A DNA stretch of 64,000 bases, from NCBI RefSeq assembly GCF_009208735.1, contig NZ_WFLJ01000009.1:220131-284130 (forward strand). Reading direction: 5' to 3'. This document shows positions 43,789 through 54,824 of the stretch, one piece after another; position 1 is the stretch's first letter; each line of letters starts with the position of its first letter. A model generated the notes under the pieces. The model saw only the letters and a list, made by a program, of their open reading frames with translations. It made no database searches and was not told the DNA's origin. The DNA comes from Janthinobacterium rivuli. Its GTDB lineage: Bacteria > Pseudomonadota > Gammaproteobacteria > Burkholderiales > Burkholderiaceae_D. The position numbers and the translations under genes are program-made.

Positions 43789-43921
43789 GATAAATCCTTT
43801 CGGTGAGTGTTTAAATTCCAGCTCTTCGATCAATGAGGCAGAAGCTTCATCGCGGGCCGGTTTGGTGCTACAAAATAAAAGCCTGGGACACCTGTCCCAG
43901 GCAGTTTGCTACAACTACGAA

Positions 43922-44899
43922 TTACTTTTCCAGACCGGCAGGCGGCCAGTTTTCCAGCTTCATGCCCAAGGTCAAGCCGCGCGATGCCAGCACTTCCTTG
44001 ATTTCGTTCAGGGATTTGCGGCCCAGGTTTGGCGTTTTCAACAGTTCGTTTTCCGAACGTTGGATCAGGTCGCCGATGTAGTAGATGTTTTCCGCTTTCA
44101 GGCAGTTCGCCGAACGCACGGTCAACTCCAGGTCGTCGACTGGACGCAACAGGATAGGATCGACCAGCGGAGCGCGCGATGGCGCTTCGGCGGCAGCTTC
44201 CGTGCCTTCCAGGGCGGCGAACACATTCAACTGGTCCACCAGGACGCGGGCCGACTGGCGGATCGCTTCTTCCGGCGAGATCACGCCGTTGGTTTCGATG
44301 TTGATGATCAGCTTGTCCAGGTCGGTACGCTGTTCGACGCGAGCCGATTCAACGAAGTACGATACACGGCGCACTGGCGAGAACGACGCATCGAGAATGA
44401 TGCGGCCGATGGTCTTGTTCGTGTCTTCCGACAGGCGACGCACGTTACCAGGAACGTAGCCGCGGCCTTTTTCAACCTTGATCTGCATGTCCAGCTTGCC
44501 ACCGGCGGTCAGGTGGGCGATCACGTGGTCAGGGTTGATCAGTTCGACGTCATGCGGCAGGTCGATGTCGGAGGCCAGGATCGCGCCTTCGCCTTCTTTT
44601 TTCAGGGTCAGGGTTACCGAATCGCGGTTGTGGACTTTGAAAACCACACCCTTCAAGTTCAGCAACAGATCGACGACGTCTTCTTGCACGCCATCGAGGG
44701 AGGAATATTCGTGGACGACGCCAGCGATCGTCACTTCGGTCGGCGCGTAGCCCACCATCGACGACAGCAGAACGCGGCGCAACGCGTTACCCAATGTGTG
44801 GCCATAGCCGCGCTCGAACGGTTCCATCACGACCTTGGCGTGACCTGCACCGAGAGCTTCAACATCGATAATACGTGGCTTCAACAAACTGTTTTGCAT
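43922..44899 (-). CDS. rpoA: RNA polymerase alpha subunit
   Basis: 325 residues. The N-terminal assembly domain (about 1-230) includes the [14 protein letters not shown] dimerisation helix. A linker rich in Ala/Glu leads to the C-terminal DNA/activator-binding domain (about 245-325) with S-A-N-C-L-K-A-E-N and [10 protein letters not shown]. It is between rpsD and rplQ, the standard alpha operon position. Confidence 0.98.
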   Translation of the reverse strand: MQNSLLKPRIIDVEALGAGHAKVVMEPFERGYGHTLGNALRRVLLSSMVGYAPTEVTIAGVVHEYSSLDGVQEDVVDLLLNLKGVVFKVHNRDSVTLTLKKEGEGAILASDIDLPHDVELINPDHVIAHLTAGGKLDMQIKVEKGRGYVPGNVRRLSEDTNKTIGRIILDASFSPVRRVSYFVESARVEQRTDLDKLIINIETNGVISPEEAIRQSARVLVDQLNVFAALEGTEAAAEAPSRAPLVDPILLRPVDDLELTVRSANCLKAENIYYIGDLIQRSENELLKTPNLGRKSLNEIKEVLASRGLTLGMKLENWPPAGLEK

Positions 44900-45011
44900 G
44901 AAATGTCCTTTTCAATACCCTCGGCTCATTACACCGATAAGGCTGATGGCATTAGTGAAACGCCCACTTTACAAATTGCAAAGTGGGCGGGAATCTTGCT
45001 ACTGACTACTA

Positions 45012-45635
45012 TTAACGCGAGTACAGCTCGACGATCAGCGATTCGTTGACGTCGTTAGCGATTTCGTTACGCTCTGGCAGGGACTTGAAGGTACCTTCCA
45101 TTTTCTTGGCATCAACCGAAACCCAGCTAGGCATGCCAACTTGTTCAGCCAGCGACAGTGCTTCAACGATACGCACTTGCTTTTTCGATTTTTCACGAAC
45201 AGCGATGATGTCGCCAACTTTGACCGCGTACGAAGCGATGTTCACAACGATACCGTTCACGGTGAACGCTTTGTGGCTGACCAATTGACGCGCTTCAGCG
45301 CGGGTCGAGCCAAAGCCCATGCGGTAGCAAACGTTGTCCAGACGCGTTTCCAGCAACTTCAACAGCGTTTCGCCGGTGTTGCCTTTACGACGGTCTGCTT
45401 CAGCGAAGTAGCGGCGGAATTGACGTTCCAGCACGCCGTACATGCGCTTGACTTTTTGCTTTTCGCGCAGTTGGTTACCGTAGTCCGAGGTGCGGGCGCC
45501 GGATTTGACACCGTGCTGGCCTGGCTTGACGTCCAGTTTGCACTTGCTGTCCAGCGAGCGACGTGCGCTCTTCAGGAACAGGTCTGTACCTTCACGGCGG
45601 GAAAGTTTTGCTTTAGGTCCGATATAACGTGCCAC
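45012..45635 (-). CDS. rpsD: Ribosomal protein uS4
   Basis: 207 residues from GTG 45635, with AAGGAAG upstream deciding the start (V-A-R-Y-I-G-P-K). It is a primary 16S rRNA-binding protein and, in enterobacteria, the alpha-operon repressor. A 258-bp gap with a terminator-like hairpin separates it from rpsK, an unusually long break inside this operon. The GTG start may keep its expression in check. Confidence 0.97.
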   Translation of the reverse strand: MARYIGPKAKLSRREGTDLFLKSARRSLDSKCKLDVKPGQHGVKSGARTSDYGNQLREKQKVKRMYGVLERQFRRYFAEADRRKGNTGETLLKLLETRLDNVCYRMGFGSTRAEARQLVSHKAFTVNGIVVNIASYAVKVGDIIAVREKSKKQVRIVEALSLAEQVGMPSWVSVDAKKMEGTFKSLPERNEIANDVNESLIVELYSR

Positions 45636-45745
45636 GATACTTCCTTTTTTTAAATGATAACGCCCCAGCCACATGCATGATCAAACACACTGATGCGGTT
45701 AGGCGCTAGTCTGATTTGGTTTCAATCAGACGGTGGCTGAAAACG

Positions 45746-45773
45746 AAAAACCCGTCAAACAGAATTTGACAGG
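45746..45773 (-). terminator. Terminator/attenuator-like hairpin between rpsK and rpsD
   Basis: On the minus strand a 9-bp stem (45765-45773 with 45751-45759, one G-U pair) with a 5-base loop is followed by five T residues. A second hairpin, TCTGATT/AATCAGA (45724-45730 with 45710-45716), follows it. A UUCG-type hairpin (45865-45878) lies just after the rpsK stop. Together they suggest reduced read-through from rpsMK into rpsD-rpoA-rplQ. Confidence 0.75.
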
Positions 45774-45893
45774 CAAGAACAGCCGGGCAGTATAACCGTT
45801 TCCGGCTCCCTGCTCCAGCGTTTTCACACAACTGTACTGAGTTACAACAGACAGCAAAGCAGCTGGCGCCGAAGCGCCCTCTGCAACACTATC

Positions 45894-46298
45894 TTAGATA
45901 CGACGACGTTTCGGTGGACGGCAACCGTTGTGCGGTACCGGCGTCACGTCCTGGATCTCGGTGATCTTGATGCCCAGGTTGTTCAGCGCGCGAACGGCGG
46001 ATTCACGACCAGGACCTGGGCCCTTGATACGTACTTCCAGGTTCTTTACGCCACACTCAACAGCCACTTTACCAGCGGCTTCCGCGGCGACCTGCGCTGC
46101 GAATGGGGTCGATTTACGCGAACCCTTGAAGCCTGCACCGCCGGAGGTAGCCCACGACAAGGCATTGCCTTGACGATCGGTGATGGTAATGATGGTGTTA
46201 TTGAACGAAGCGTGGACATGTGCGATGCCTTCAGCGACGTTCTTTTTAACTTTTTTACGCACGCGTGCTGATGCGGCGTTATTTTGCGACTTAGCCAT
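45894..46298 (-). CDS. rpsK: Ribosomal protein uS11
   Basis: 134 residues. The basic N-terminal tail (K-K-V-K-K-N) and the motifs [10 protein letters not shown] and G-P-G-P-G-R-E-S-A are diagnostic. It forms part of the 30S platform and mRNA channel. It starts 17 bases after the rpsM stop. Confidence 0.98.
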   Translation of the reverse strand: MAKSQNNAASARVRKKVKKNVAEGIAHVHASFNNTIITITDRQGNALSWATSGGAGFKGSRKSTPFAAQVAAEAAGKVAVECGVKNLEVRIKGPGPGRESAVRALNNLGIKITEIQDVTPVPHNGCRPPKRRRI

Positions 46299-46315
46299 AA
46301 TTATTCCCTAGCGGA

Positions 46316-46681
46316 TTATTTTTTCAGCGATTGAGCGGCTTTACGCGGTCCCTTGCGGGTACGTGCGTTCGTACGCGTACGCTGGCCACGGCAAGGCAGA
46401 CCCTTACGATGACGCATGCCGCGGTAGCAACCCAGATCCATCAAACGCTTGATGTTCATGGACAGTTCACGACGCAGATCGCCTTCGACGATGAATTTAC
46501 CTACTTCATCGCGCAGTTTTTCCAGTTCGCTGTCATCCAGATCTTTGATCTTTTTGTTGGTTGCTACACCGGTCGATGCACAGATTTTCTCTGCGCGTGG
46601 ACGGCCCACACCGTAGATGGCCGTCAGGCCGATAACGGTATGCTGATGATTTGGGATATTAACCCCTGCAATACGTGCCAT
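46316..46681 (-). CDS. rpsM: Ribosomal protein uS13
   Basis: 121 residues with [10 protein letters not shown] at the start and the [14 protein letters not shown] tail (here [10 protein letters not shown]). It contacts the head of the 30S subunit and the P-site tRNA. It lies 14 bases after rpmJ. Confidence 0.98.
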   Translation of the reverse strand: MARIAGVNIPNHQHTVIGLTAIYGVGRPRAEKICASTGVATNKKIKDLDDSELEKLRDEVGKFIVEGDLRRELSMNIKRLMDLGCYRGMRHRKGLPCRGQRTRTNARTRKGPRKAAQSLKK

Positions 46682-46695
46682 TTGTTATTCCTCGA

Positions 46696-46809
46696 TTAAC
46701 CTTGACGCTGCTTGTGACGTGGTTCCACGCAGATTACGCGGACTACGCCTTTGCGCTTGATGATCTTGCAGTTGCGGCAGATCCGCTTGACTGATGCGAG
46801 AACTTTCAT
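46696..46809 (-). CDS. rpmJ: Ribosomal protein bL36 (zinc-binding form)
   Basis: 37 residues, starting ATG 46809 (M-K-V-L-A-S-V-K) and ending at TAA 46698-46696. The zinc ligands C11, C14, C27 and H32 are all present, so this is the C+ form. It lies between infA and rpsM as in other betaproteobacteria. Confidence 0.97.
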   Translation of the reverse strand: MKVLASVKRICRNCKIIKRKGVVRVICVEPRHKQRQG

Positions 46810-46851
46810 TTTTGGGCTCTTTCTTTCGCTTCTTTGGTTTGATTCAGTGTG

Positions 46852-47070
46852 TTACTTGGTACGGAACACAATGCGGGCTCGGCTCAGGTCGTACGGCGTT
46901 AACTCCACCGTCACCTTGTCTCCAGGGAGAATGCGAATATAATTCATCCGCATTTTACCTGAAATATGCCCGAGCACCACGTGTCCGTTCTCCAGCTTCA
47001 CTCGAAATGTTGCATTTGGGAGATTCTCAAGAATCTCGCCCTGCATCTGTATGACGTCGTCTTTTGCCAT
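46852..47070 (-). CDS. infA: Translation initiation factor IF-1
   Basis: 72 residues, an OB-fold with the family sequence M-A-K-D-D-V-I-Q-M and [13 protein letters not shown]. It binds the 30S A site during initiation. The secY-infA-rpmJ-rpsM order is conserved. Confidence 0.98.
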   Translation of the reverse strand: MAKDDVIQMQGEILENLPNATFRVKLENGHVVLGHISGKMRMNYIRILPGDKVTVELTPYDLSRARIVFRTK

Positions 47071-47088
47071 TCGGTATGTTTACCGCGC

Positions 47089-48423
47089 TTAACGCGTCGG
47101 AATTCCGCCCTTGAAATTTGCTTTGCGCAGCAGCGAATCATATTGCTGCGACATCACGTAGTTCTGTACTTGCGCCATGAAATCCATGGTGACAACTACA
47201 ATAATCAATAAAGAAGTACCGCCGAAATAGAATGGTACTTTCCACTGGGCTTGCATAAATTCCGGCAATAAACACACCAGGGTGATGTAGACTGCGCCGG
47301 CAAGTGTCAAGCGTGTCAGGATCTTGTCGATGTAACGGGCTGTCTGCTCGCCTGGACGGATCCCGGGAATGAACGCACCGCTTTTCTTCAAGTTATCCGC
47401 TGTTTCCTTGCTGTTAAAGACCAGCGCTGTATAGAAGAAACAGAAAAACACGATCGCCACTGCGTACAACAGCGCATGGATAGGCTCACCAGGCCCCATC
47501 GATGCTGCCAAATCTTTCAAGAACCGCACCGCAGGGTTAGCGTTGTCGGCGCCCTTTGAAAACCAGTCCACGATAGTGGCCGGAAACAAGATGATCGAAG
47601 AAGCAAAGATCGGCGGGATCACGCCGGCCATGTTCAGCTTCAACGGCAAATGGCTGGTTTGACCGCCATAAATCTTGTTGCCTACCTGGCGCTTCGCGTA
47701 ATTGACCAATATTTTGCGCTGACCACGTTCGACAAATACGACGAAGTACGTTACCAGCGCTACCAGGATCACGATGAAAATCGCGCTGAAGCTGCCGATC
47801 GAACCATTCGACACCTGAGTGAACAAGCCACCCAACGCCGACGGCAGACCTGCTGCAATCCCGGCAAAAATGATGATCGAGATGCCATTACCCAAACCAC
47901 GCTCGGTAATTTGCTCACCCAACCACATCAAAAACATTGTTCCGGTCAACAAAGTGACGACCGTCACGAAGCGGAATGCAAGACCAGGTTCCAACACCAG
48001 ACCAGCTTGCGACTCCAGTGCGACTGCAATGCCTAACGCTTGGAACAGTGCCAGGGCAACCGTGAAATACCGGGTGTACTGGGTGATCTTGCGACGACCT
48101 GCTTCGCCTTCTTTTTTCAACGCTTCCATCTGCGGTGACACGATCGACAGCAATTGCATGATGATCGAGGCCGAGATATAAGGCATGATACCCAGCGCAA
48201 ACACTGTAAAACGAGACAAGGCACCGCCCGAGAACATGTTGAACATGCCCAGGACGCCGCCTTCGTGCTCCTTGAACAGCGAGGCTAATTGTGTCGGGTC
48301 AATCCCGGGAACCGGGACGTGAGCACCGATACGATAAACCACCAATGCGCCAAGCAAAAACCAGAGCCGTCCCCAAGGGAAACCGGCCGCTGCACTTTTA
48401 GCAAGTTGTGGATTAGTCGCCAA
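47089..48423 (-). CDS. secY: Protein translocase channel subunit SecY
   Basis: 444 residues with ten predicted membrane helices and the motifs G-A-H-V-P-V-P-G-I and [11 protein letters not shown] near the N-terminus. It forms the SecYEG channel for the exported proteins encoded throughout the window. It is in the spc operon after rplO. Confidence 0.98.
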   Translation of the reverse strand: MATNPQLAKSAAAGFPWGRLWFLLGALVVYRIGAHVPVPGIDPTQLASLFKEHEGGVLGMFNMFSGGALSRFTVFALGIMPYISASIIMQLLSIVSPQMEALKKEGEAGRRKITQYTRYFTVALALFQALGIAVALESQAGLVLEPGLAFRFVTVVTLLTGTMFLMWLGEQITERGLGNGISIIIFAGIAAGLPSALGGLFTQVSNGSIGSFSAIFIVILVALVTYFVVFVERGQRKILVNYAKRQVGNKIYGGQTSHLPLKLNMAGVIPPIFASSIILFPATIVDWFSKGADNANPAVRFLKDLAASMGPGEPIHALLYAVAIVFFCFFYTALVFNSKETADNLKKSGAFIPGIRPGEQTARYIDKILTRLTLAGAVYITLVCLLPEFMQAQWKVPFYFGGTSLLIIVVVTMDFMAQVQNYVMSQQYDSLLRKANFKGGIPTR

Positions 48424-48455
48424 TTTTCGCTCCGATCAAGCTGTTAGCGGTCAAC

Positions 48456-48887
48456 TCAGGCTACCGAGCCGCCGGCTGCTTCGATGGCTGCTTTCGCGCC
48501 AGCGGACACTTTCAAGCCCTTCAAATTCACCGCTTTGGTGATTTCGCCGGACAAGATCACGCGCACGTCACGGGCCAACACGCCCAGAACGCCAGCTTGC
48601 TTCAAGACCAGAATGTCGACATCGCCAACAGCCAGGTTGTTCAGATCGGACAGGCGCACTTCAGCTTTGAAGGTTGCGTGCATCGATTTGAAACCGCGCT
48701 TAGGCAGACGGCGTTGCAGAGGCATCTGACCGCCTTCGAAACCGACTTTATGAAAGCCGCCCGAACGCGATTTCTGACCTTTGTGACCACGACCCGAGGT
48801 TTTACCCAGGCCGGAGCCGATACCGCGACCGACGCGACGCTTGTAGTGCTTAGCGCCTTCGGCTGGTGCAATAGTATTCAATTCCAT
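48456..48887 (-). CDS. rplO: Ribosomal protein uL15
   Basis: 143 residues with the Gly/Arg-rich N-terminal half ([19 protein letters not shown]) that extends into 23S rRNA. It lies between rpmD and secY. Confidence 0.98.
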   Translation of the reverse strand: MELNTIAPAEGAKHYKRRVGRGIGSGLGKTSGRGHKGQKSRSGGFHKVGFEGGQMPLQRRLPKRGFKSMHATFKAEVRLSDLNNLAVGDVDILVLKQAGVLGVLARDVRVILSGEITKAVNLKGLKVSAGAKAAIEAAGGSVA

Positions 48888-48917
48888 GATTTGCTCCGTT
48901 CGTGTAAGCCCGAAGGC

Positions 48918-49097
48918 TTACCCGACAACTTTAACGAGATACGATACTTTATTGATCATGCCGCGTACGGATGGGGTGTCTTGCAATTCGGAAACCGAAT
49001 TTACACGACGCAGACCCAGACCGCGCACGGTAGCGCGATGCGATTCGCGCGTACCGATCAAGCCCTTGACCAATTGCACTTTGACTGTGTTTGTCAT
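48918..49097 (-). CDS. rpmD: Ribosomal protein uL30
   Basis: 59 residues from ATG 49097, which has GGTGGA upstream; an ATG three codons earlier is less likely. The short fold has the motifs [10 protein letters not shown] and L-G-L-R-R. It follows rpsE. Confidence 0.95.
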   Translation of the reverse strand: MTNTVKVQLVKGLIGTRESHRATVRGLGLRRVNSVSELQDTPSVRGMINKVSYLVKVVG

Positions 49098-49107
49098 TTT
49101 GTCCACC

Positions 49108-49626
49108 TTAAGCCAGAATGTCTTCGACCGACTTGCCGCGTTTGGCAGCGATATCGGAAGCAGTGCTCATTTTCGACAGGCCGTCCAGCGTAGCGCGTAC
49201 CAGGTTGTATGGGTTGTTCGAACCGGTGGATTTCGCCACCACGTCCGTCACGCCCATCACTTCGAAGATAGCGCGCATTGCGCCACCAGCGATAACGCCA
49301 GTACCAGGCTTAGCTGGGTTCATCAGGACCTTGGAGGCGCCGTGACGACCAACAACCGTGTGATGCAAGGTGCCGTTTTTGAGCGGTACTTTGATCAGGT
49401 TGCGACGGGCTTCTTCCATTGCCTTCTGCACGCCAACTGGCACTTCTTTCGATTTGCCCTTGCCCATGCCGACGCGGCCATCGCCATCACCAACTACGGT
49501 CAGCGCGGCGAAACCCATGATACGACCACCCTTGACCACTTTGGTCACGCGGTTGATCGCGATCATTTTTTCGCGCATGCCATCATCCGGCTTGTCGCTT
49601 TGCATTTTTGCTTGCATTTTTGCCAT
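49108..49626 (-). CDS. rpsE: Ribosomal protein uS5
   Basis: 172 residues: an N-terminal double-stranded-RNA-binding-like domain ([10 protein letters not shown]) and a C-terminal domain with G-V-I-A-G-G-A-M-R. It is involved in decoding fidelity and mRNA unwinding. It lies between rplR and rpmD. Confidence 0.98.
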   Translation of the reverse strand: MAKMQAKMQSDKPDDGMREKMIAINRVTKVVKGGRIMGFAALTVVGDGDGRVGMGKGKSKEVPVGVQKAMEEARRNLIKVPLKNGTLHHTVVGRHGASKVLMNPAKPGTGVIAGGAMRAIFEVMGVTDVVAKSTGSNNPYNLVRATLDGLSKMSTASDIAAKRGKSVEDILA

Positions 49627-49635
49627 GATTGATCC

Positions 49636-49998
49636 TTAGAACTTCAGACCGGCTTCGCGTGCGGCTTCTGCCAACGCTTTCACACGGCCGTGGTAACGGA
49701 AACCGGAGCGGTCGAACGCAACTTCGGTAATTCCTGCTTTCAACGCTTTTTCAGCGACGCGCTTGCCGATCAAGGCTGCAGCAGCGGCATTGCCGCCTTT
49801 GCCGGATTGGCCTGCCAGTTCAGCGCGAACTTCCGCTTCAGCCGTCGAGGCCGAAACCAGGACTTTAGCGTCCGGGCTGATCAGGTTGGCGTAAATGTGC
49901 AGGTTGGTGCGATGCACCGACAAGCGATTTACTTTCAATTCCGCAATCTTGATGCGGGTTTGGCGTCCGCGGCGAAGCCGTGATTCTTTCTTATCCAT
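49636..49998 (-). CDS. rplR: Ribosomal protein uL18
   Basis: 120 residues. The Arg-rich N-terminus and the C-terminal [12 protein letters not shown] motif bind 5S rRNA. It is in standard spc order after rplF. Confidence 0.98.
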   Translation of the reverse strand: MDKKESRLRRGRQTRIKIAELKVNRLSVHRTNLHIYANLISPDAKVLVSASTAEAEVRAELAGQSGKGGNAAAAALIGKRVAEKALKAGITEVAFDRSGFRYHGRVKALAEAAREAGLKF

Positions 49999-50011
49999 CG
50001 TCAGCCCCTAA

Positions 50012-50545
50012 TTACTTCTTCTTGGTTTCTTTAAGCTTAACCACTTCGTCCGCATAGCGAACGCCCTTGCCTTTATAAGGCTCAGGAGCGCGGTAAGCAC
50101 GAACTTCAGCGGCTACCTGGCCAACCTGTTGACGGTCGATACCTTTAATCAGGATCTCGGTCGGGGTTGGTGTTGCGCAGGTAACGCCAGCTGGCATGTC
50201 ATGCACTACAGGGTGCGAGAAACCCAGGGACAGATTCAACTTGTCGCCTTGAGCTTGCGCCTTGTAACCCACGCCTACCAGGTTCAGCTTTTTCTCGAAA
50301 CCCTTGGTGACGCCAACAACCATGTTGTTGACCAGTGCGCGCAGCGTGCCGGACATGGCATTGGCTTCGCGGCTGTCGTTCGCCACGTCGAAACTCAGGG
50401 TTCCTGCATTGTTTTCCACTTTGACCTGGCCGGTGAGGGCCTGGGAAAGTACGCCCAGCGGGCCTTTTACGGTGATCGCTTGTGCGGAGATGGCGACTTC
50501 GGCGCCAGCTGGCACTACGATAGGCATTTTAGCTACTCGAGACAT
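50012..50545 (-). CDS. rplF: Ribosomal protein uL6
   Basis: 177 residues from ATG 50545 with an AAGGAG site upstream; the frame is open further, but M-S-R-V-A-K-M-P-I is the family start. Two repeated alpha/beta domains are present, with the C-terminal Y-K-G-K-G-V-R-Y motif. It sits near the factor-binding site. Confidence 0.98.
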   Translation of the reverse strand: MSRVAKMPIVVPAGAEVAISAQAITVKGPLGVLSQALTGQVKVENNAGTLSFDVANDSREANAMSGTLRALVNNMVVGVTKGFEKKLNLVGVGYKAQAQGDKLNLSLGFSHPVVHDMPAGVTCATPTPTEILIKGIDRQQVGQVAAEVRAYRAPEPYKGKGVRYADEVVKLKETKKK

Positions 50546-50555
50546 GTGTAACTCC

Positions 50556-50951
50556 TTAAGCCACGTAGCAAATAACTTCGCCGCCGACACCGGTAGCGCG
50601 TGCTTTGCGGTCAGTCATGACGCCTTGCGGAGTCGACACGATCGCCACACCCAAGCCATTCATCACAACAGGGATCTCGTCTTTACCCTTGTAGACGCGC
50701 AGACCCGGACGGGACACGCGCTCCAAGCGCTCAATGACGGGACGGCCAACATAATACTTCAAACCGATTTTCAGTTCCGCTTTGCCACCAGCTTCGGCAA
50801 CAGCGAAATCTTCAATGTAACCCTCGTCCTTCAGGACGCTGGCAATCGCAATTTTGACTTTCGACGATGGCATGGCCACGGTCGTCTTTTGCACGCCTTG
50901 TGCATTGCGAATGCGGGTCAGCATATCGGCGATAGGATCGCTCATACTCAT
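50556..50951 (-). CDS. rpsH: Ribosomal protein uS8
   Basis: 131 residues, starting [13 protein letters not shown] 50951 has AGGAG 8 bases upstream; ATG 50945 is too far. The C-terminal G-V-M-T-D-R-K-A-R motif is present. It binds the 16S central domain and regulates the spc operon in E. coli. Confidence 0.98.
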   Translation of the reverse strand: MSMSDPIADMLTRIRNAQGVQKTTVAMPSSKVKIAIASVLKDEGYIEDFAVAEAGGKAELKIGLKYYVGRPVIERLERVSRPGLRVYKGKDEIPVVMNGLGVAIVSTPQGVMTDRKARATGVGGEVICYVA

Positions 50952-50965
50952 TGCATATTCTCCTA

Positions 50966-51271
50966 TTACCAGCTTGCTTTTGTCATACCCGGAATTTCAC
51001 CACGCATGGCGAATTCACGGAGCTTGATACGACCCAGACCGAATTTACGGAATGTGCCGCGCGGACGACCAGTGATGGCGCAACGGTTACGTTGACGCGT
51101 CGGGTTCGAGTTACGTGGCAGCGCCTGCAGTTTCAGGCGAGCTTCGTAGCGCTCTTCTTCCGATTTCGATTGGTCATCGACGATGGCCTTGAGAGCTTCG
51201 CGCTTAGGGGCGAATTTCGCCACCAGGTCAGCACGCTTGATCTCACGATTAATCAGTGACAGTTTGGCCAT
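50966..51271 (-). CDS. rpsN: Ribosomal protein uS14 (zinc-free form)
   Basis: 101 residues with the [12 protein letters not shown] motif. Only one cysteine is present, so this is the C- type that does not bind zinc. It starts 2 bases after the rplE stop. Confidence 0.98.
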   Translation of the reverse strand: MAKLSLINREIKRADLVAKFAPKREALKAIVDDQSKSEEERYEARLKLQALPRNSNPTRQRNRCAITGRPRGTFRKFGLGRIKLREFAMRGEIPGMTKASW

Positions 51272-51273
51272 GA

Positions 51274-51813
51274 TCAGTTCCTGAAAGGGAATTTAAAGGC
51301 GGCGAGCAAAGCTTTGGCTTCGTCATCGGTCTTAGCGGTTGTCGTGATGCTGATATTCATACCGCGCAACGCGTCAATCTTGTCGTATTCGATTTCAGGG
51401 AAAATGATCTGTTCCTTGACACCGATGTTGTAGTTGCCACGACCATCAAATGCACGGCCGTTCACACCACGGAAATCGCGTACGCGCGGCAGAGCCACGG
51501 TAATGAAGCGATCCAGGAACTCGTACATGCGAGCGCCGCGCAGGGTGACCATCGTACCGATCGGGTAACCTTCACGGATTTTGAAGCCTGCGATCGCTTT
51601 GCGGGACTTGGTGGTCACTGGCTTCTGGCCGGCGATCTTGGTCAAGTCAGCAACTGCGTGCTCGAGAACTTTTTTATCCGCGATAGCCTCACCAACACCC
51701 ATGTTCAGGGTGATCTTGGTCAGGCGTGGAACTTCCATTACCGACTTGTAACCAAACTTGCTGGTCAGGTCGGCAACGACTTTTTCTTTATAGAATTCTT
51801 GGAGACGTGCCAT
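51274..51813 (-). CDS. rplE: Ribosomal protein uL5
   Basis: 179 residues with [10 protein letters not shown] and the C-terminal [13 protein letters not shown]. It binds 5S rRNA and contacts the P-site tRNA. It lies between rplX and rpsN. Confidence 0.98.
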   Translation of the reverse strand: MARLQEFYKEKVVADLTSKFGYKSVMEVPRLTKITLNMGVGEAIADKKVLEHAVADLTKIAGQKPVTTKSRKAIAGFKIREGYPIGTMVTLRGARMYEFLDRFITVALPRVRDFRGVNGRAFDGRGNYNIGVKEQIIFPEIEYDKIDALRGMNISITTTAKTDDEAKALLAAFKFPFRN

Positions 51814-51819
51814 GATTTC

Positions 51820-52134
51820 TTAAGCCTTCACTACTTCGCCGGAGGATTTAAAGATGCGAACTTTCTTGCCGTCCACTTCTTTGAAACCCACGCGATCTGC
51901 CTTGCCAGTCGCTGCATTAAACAATGCAACGTTGGACACGTGAATTGGCATGGTCTTATCGACGATACCACCAGTTACGCCAGTCATCGGGTTTGGCTTA
52001 GTCGCTTTTTTAGCGATGTTAATGCCGTCAACCACGATATGTTCAGCATCGATACGCTGCTGTACCACACCACGTTTGCCCTTGTCTTTCCCGGTCAGAA
52101 CGATGACTTCGTCGTTTTTACGAATCTTATCCAT
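51820..52134 (-). CDS. rplX: Ribosomal protein uL24
   Basis: 104 residues. The N-terminal KOW motif ([13 protein letters not shown]) is clear. It is an early 50S assembly initiator, 9 bases downstream of rplN. Confidence 0.98.
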   Translation of the reverse strand: MDKIRKNDEVIVLTGKDKGKRGVVQQRIDAEHIVVDGINIAKKATKPNPMTGVTGGIVDKTMPIHVSNVALFNAATGKADRVGFKEVDGKKVRIFKSSGEVVKA

Positions 52135-52143
52135 TACGACTCC

Positions 52144-52512
52144 TTACAGGACTTCCGGTGCCAGGGACACGATTTTCATGAACTTCTCAGTACGCAGTTC
52201 GCGTGTGACAGGTCCAAAAATACGGGTACCGATCGGTTCCAGCTTGGCGTTCAACAGAACGGCGGCGTTGCCGTCGAACTTCACCAGGGAACCGTCTTGG
52301 CGGCGAACACCTTTAGCGGTGCGCACAACCACGGCGTTATAAATTTCACCTTTTTTGACACGGCCACGTGGCGCAGCAACCTTAACGGTTACCTTGATCA
52401 CATCGCCAATGCCAGCATAACGGCGCTTGGAGCCGCCCAATACCTTGATGCACATTACTTCTTTGGCACCGGTATTGTCAGCCACTTCGAGCCGGCTTTC
52501 AGTTTGAATCAT
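52144..52512 (-). CDS. rplN: Ribosomal protein uL14
   Basis: 122 residues beginning M-I-Q-T-E-S-R-L and containing D-N-T-G-A-K-E-V. It is the first gene of the spc operon, preceded by a 253-bp gap with hairpins that marks the S10/spc boundary. Confidence 0.98.
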   Translation of the reverse strand: MIQTESRLEVADNTGAKEVMCIKVLGGSKRRYAGIGDVIKVTVKVAAPRGRVKKGEIYNAVVVRTAKGVRRQDGSLVKFDGNAAVLLNAKLEPIGTRIFGPVTRELRTEKFMKIVSLAPEVL

Positions 52513-52690
52513 AGTATTCTCTTTCCCAACTTAAGCCGAAGAATCCACACAATGTAGACCCACGGTCAGTCTTGGTCCCGCCAGAGCCGCCCTGCTGGGC
52601 TTCACTGTTTGGGTGCATGACCTTCATACATCAACTGACCGCGAATGCTACTGTCTGTGGCCAGACACTTTGCGGCGTTACATGAACGAA

Positions 52691-52720
52691 GCCCGCAAGT
52701 ATTACATACAATTTGCGGGC
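52691..52720. other. Hairpin in the S10/spc operon boundary
   Basis: Perfect 8-bp arms GCCCGCAA (52691-52698) and its complement (52713-52720) surround a 14-base A/T-rich loop. It lies between the rpsQ terminator and rplN, so it is in the probable spc leader or promoter region. The rest of 52513-52690 shows no other clear signal. Confidence 0.5.
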
Positions 52721-52736
52721 CTGCAAGTACTAATTA

Positions 52737-52762
52737 AAACCCACCGCCGAAACGGTGGTTTT
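52737..52762 (-). terminator. Probable terminator at the end of the S10 operon (after rpsQ)
   Basis: The stem CCACCG/CGGTGG (52741-52746 with 52753-52758) with a 6-base loop lies 8 bases beyond the rpsQ stop, and the minus strand continues GTTTTAATT. It could also work on the plus strand. It matches the S10-spc operon boundary known from enterobacteria. Confidence 0.6.
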
Positions 52763-52765
52763 TAT

Positions 52766-53038
52766 TTAAACGGTTGGTGCGGCTTGAACCACACGTGTCA
52801 CCGTCCATGCCTTCGTTTTGGAGATCGGGCGACCTTCCTGGATCTCGACCGTATCACCGGCCTTGACTTGGTTGGTCTCGTCATGCGCGTGATACTTGTT
52901 CGAACGCATGATGATCTTGCCATACAAAGGATGTTTTACGTGGCGCTCGATCAGAACGGTAACGGTCTTGTCCATCTTGTCCGAAACCACTTTACCGATC
53001 AGCGTGCGCTTGAGCGACTGTTTCACTGGTTCGTTCAT
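52766..53038 (-). CDS. rpsQ: Ribosomal protein uS17
   Basis: 90 residues. It is an OB-fold with [14 protein letters not shown] and H-P-L-Y-G-K. The start overlaps the rpmC stop by 4 bases. It is the last gene of the S10 group. Confidence 0.98.
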   Translation of the reverse strand: MNEPVKQSLKRTLIGKVVSDKMDKTVTVLIERHVKHPLYGKIIMRSNKYHAHDETNQVKAGDTVEIQEGRPISKTKAWTVTRVVQAAPTV

Positions 53039-53226
53039 TTGGCTTCCTTCAGATTCATTACCGTCTTCACACGCGCGATATCGCGGCGTACCTTCTTGAG
53101 CTGCGAAGTGTTGCTCAGCTGCTGCGTAGCGATTTGCATGCGCAGGCCGAACTGTGCCTTCAACAGGTCATTCAGCTCTTTTTGCAGAGCTGGCTGGTCC
53201 TTGCCGCGGAGTTCAGATGCTTTCAT
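53035..53226 (-). CDS. rpmC: Ribosomal protein uL29
   Basis: 63 residues from ATG 53226 (GGAG upstream), a two-helix protein beginning M-K-A-S-E-L-R. It sits at the exit tunnel rim, where it binds nascent-chain factors. It overlaps rpsQ. Confidence 0.97.
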   Translation of the reverse strand: MKASELRGKDQPALQKELNDLLKAQFGLRMQIATQQLSNTSQLKKVRRDIARVKTVMNLKEAK

Positions 53227-53238
53227 ATACAACTCCAA

Positions 53239-53658
53239 TTATTGGCCGACTTGGCGGATGACAAACGTCGTCGCCAGTGGCAGTTTAGCGGCGGCAAGAC
53301 GGAATGCTTCCCGTGCCAGCGCTTCATCAACGCCATCCATTTCGTACAGTACTTTGCCTGGCTGAATTTCAGCGACGTAGTACTCAGGATTACCTTTACC
53401 GTTACCCATACGGACTTCAGCCGGTTTGTTCGAAATCGGTTTGTCCGGGAAAATACGGATCCAGATACGGCCACCGCGCTTGATGTGACGCGTCATTGCA
53501 CGACGCGCCGCTTCAATTTGACGCGCAGTGATACGACCGCGCGCAACTGCCTTCAGACCGAATTCGCCAAACGACACGGCGGTGCCGCGGCTGTGCGAAA
53601 TACCGGTATTACGGCCTTTCTGCTCTTTACGATACTTTCTGCGTGCTGGTTGCAGCAT
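53239..53658 (-). CDS. rplP: Ribosomal protein uL16
   Basis: 139 residues, beginning [11 protein letters not shown] and carrying the conserved [15 protein letters not shown]. It contacts the A-site tRNA in the 50S. It starts 2 bases after the rpsC stop. Confidence 0.98.
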   Translation of the reverse strand: MLQPARRKYRKEQKGRNTGISHSRGTAVSFGEFGLKAVARGRITARQIEAARRAMTRHIKRGGRIWIRIFPDKPISNKPAEVRMGNGKGNPEYYVAEIQPGKVLYEMDGVDEALAREAFRLAAAKLPLATTFVIRQVGQ

Positions 53659-53660
53659 GA

Positions 53661-54485
53661 TTATTCTCCTGCTTTCTCAGCTGGTGCTGCTGCGGCGGCC
53701 GGTTTAGCGGCGGTACGCACACGTGCACCTGGTGCTGTGGATGGTTTCGCACCGGCACCGGCTGGACGTGGACGGCCAGCTGGCTTGCCATCGTCACGGC
53801 GTGGGCCGCGGCTTTTCTTCTCGTCAGCTGGGGTATCGATGACTGGTGCATCGCCGTTAGGCGCGCGGTCACCCTTGTATACCCACACCTTGACACCGAT
53901 GATGCCGTAGGTGGTCGACGCTTCGCTGGTACCGTAGTCGATATCGGCGCGCAGGGTATGCAGAGGCACGCGGCCTTCGCGGTACCACTCTTTACGTGCG
54001 ATTTCGATACCGTTCAGACGGCCGGACGACATGATCTTGATACCGAGAGCACCCAGGCGCATTGCATTTTGCATTGCACGCTTCATGGCGCGGCGGAACA
54101 TGATCCGTTTTTCCAGCTGCTGAGCGATCGAATCGGCGATCAGTTGCGAGTCGATTTCTGGCTTGCGAATTTCTTCGATGTTCACGTGAACAGGTACGCC
54201 CATGATCTTGGTCAGCGCGGACTTCAGTACTTCGATGTCTTCGCCTTTTTTACCAATGACCACGCCTGGACGCGAGCTGTAGATCGTGAAGCGCGCGTTC
54301 TTGGCTGGGCGCTCGATAACGATGCGGCCAACGGAAGCGTTCTTCAGTTTCTTTTTCAGGTAAGCACGTGCTTTCAAGTCTTCGTTCAGCATGGCAGCGA
54401 AATTACCGTTGCCTGCATACCAGCGCGAAGCCCAGTTACGGGTGACCGCCAGACGGAAACCGGTTGGATGAATTTTCTGACCCAT
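53661..54485 (-). CDS. rpsC: Ribosomal protein uS3 with a long C-terminal extension
   Basis: 274 residues, about 40 longer than E. coli uS3. The core has the KH motif [10 protein letters not shown] and [10 protein letters not shown]. From about residue 215 there is a Pro/Ala/Arg/Lys-rich unstructured tail, a trend seen in related betaproteobacteria. It forms the mRNA entry site and helicase. Confidence 0.98.
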   Translation of the reverse strand: MGQKIHPTGFRLAVTRNWASRWYAGNGNFAAMLNEDLKARAYLKKKLKNASVGRIVIERPAKNARFTIYSSRPGVVIGKKGEDIEVLKSALTKIMGVPVHVNIEEIRKPEIDSQLIADSIAQQLEKRIMFRRAMKRAMQNAMRLGALGIKIMSSGRLNGIEIARKEWYREGRVPLHTLRADIDYGTSEASTTYGIIGVKVWVYKGDRAPNGDAPVIDTPADEKKSRGPRRDDGKPAGRPRPAGAGAKPSTAPGARVRTAAKPAAAAAPAEKAGE

Positions 54486-54494
54486 CGTGGCTCC

Positions 54495-54824
54495 TTAGTT
54501 ACCGACAGTCACGTAAACGTGACAGGATTGTTTCGAAATACGGTCGCCACGGCCTTTTGCACGCGCGGTGAAGCGCTTCAGGACGGGGCCCTTTTCGACG
54601 TAGATCGTTTTCACGAACAATTCGTCGATGTCCGCACCATCATTGTGCTCGGCATTCGCAATAGCGGATTCCAGAACGCGTTTGATGATCGCAGCACCTT
54701 TTTTCGGGCTGAATTGCAAGATGTTGAGTGCAGCGTCAACTTTCTTGCCACGGATCAGGTCAGCAACCAGGCGGCCCTTTTGGTCCGACAGGCGCACACC
54801 TTTGAGGATAGCTTTAGTTTCCAT
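54495..54824 (-). CDS. rplV: Ribosomal protein uL22
   Basis: 109 residues with the loop segment R-A-K-G-R-G-D-R-I that reaches into the exit tunnel (macrolide interaction region). It shares one base with the rpsS stop. Confidence 0.98.
   Translation of the reverse strand: METKAILKGVRLSDQKGRLVADLIRGKKVDAALNILQFSPKKGAAIIKRVLESAIANAEHNDGADIDELFVKTIYVEKGPVLKRFTARAKGRGDRISKQSCHVYVTVGN

Noticed and set aside
53661..54485. rpsC C-terminal extension as a fusion to another gene
   Set aside because: The extra ~40 residues are low-complexity Pro/Ala/Lys/Arg without a domain. Similar tails are known in related uS3 proteins.
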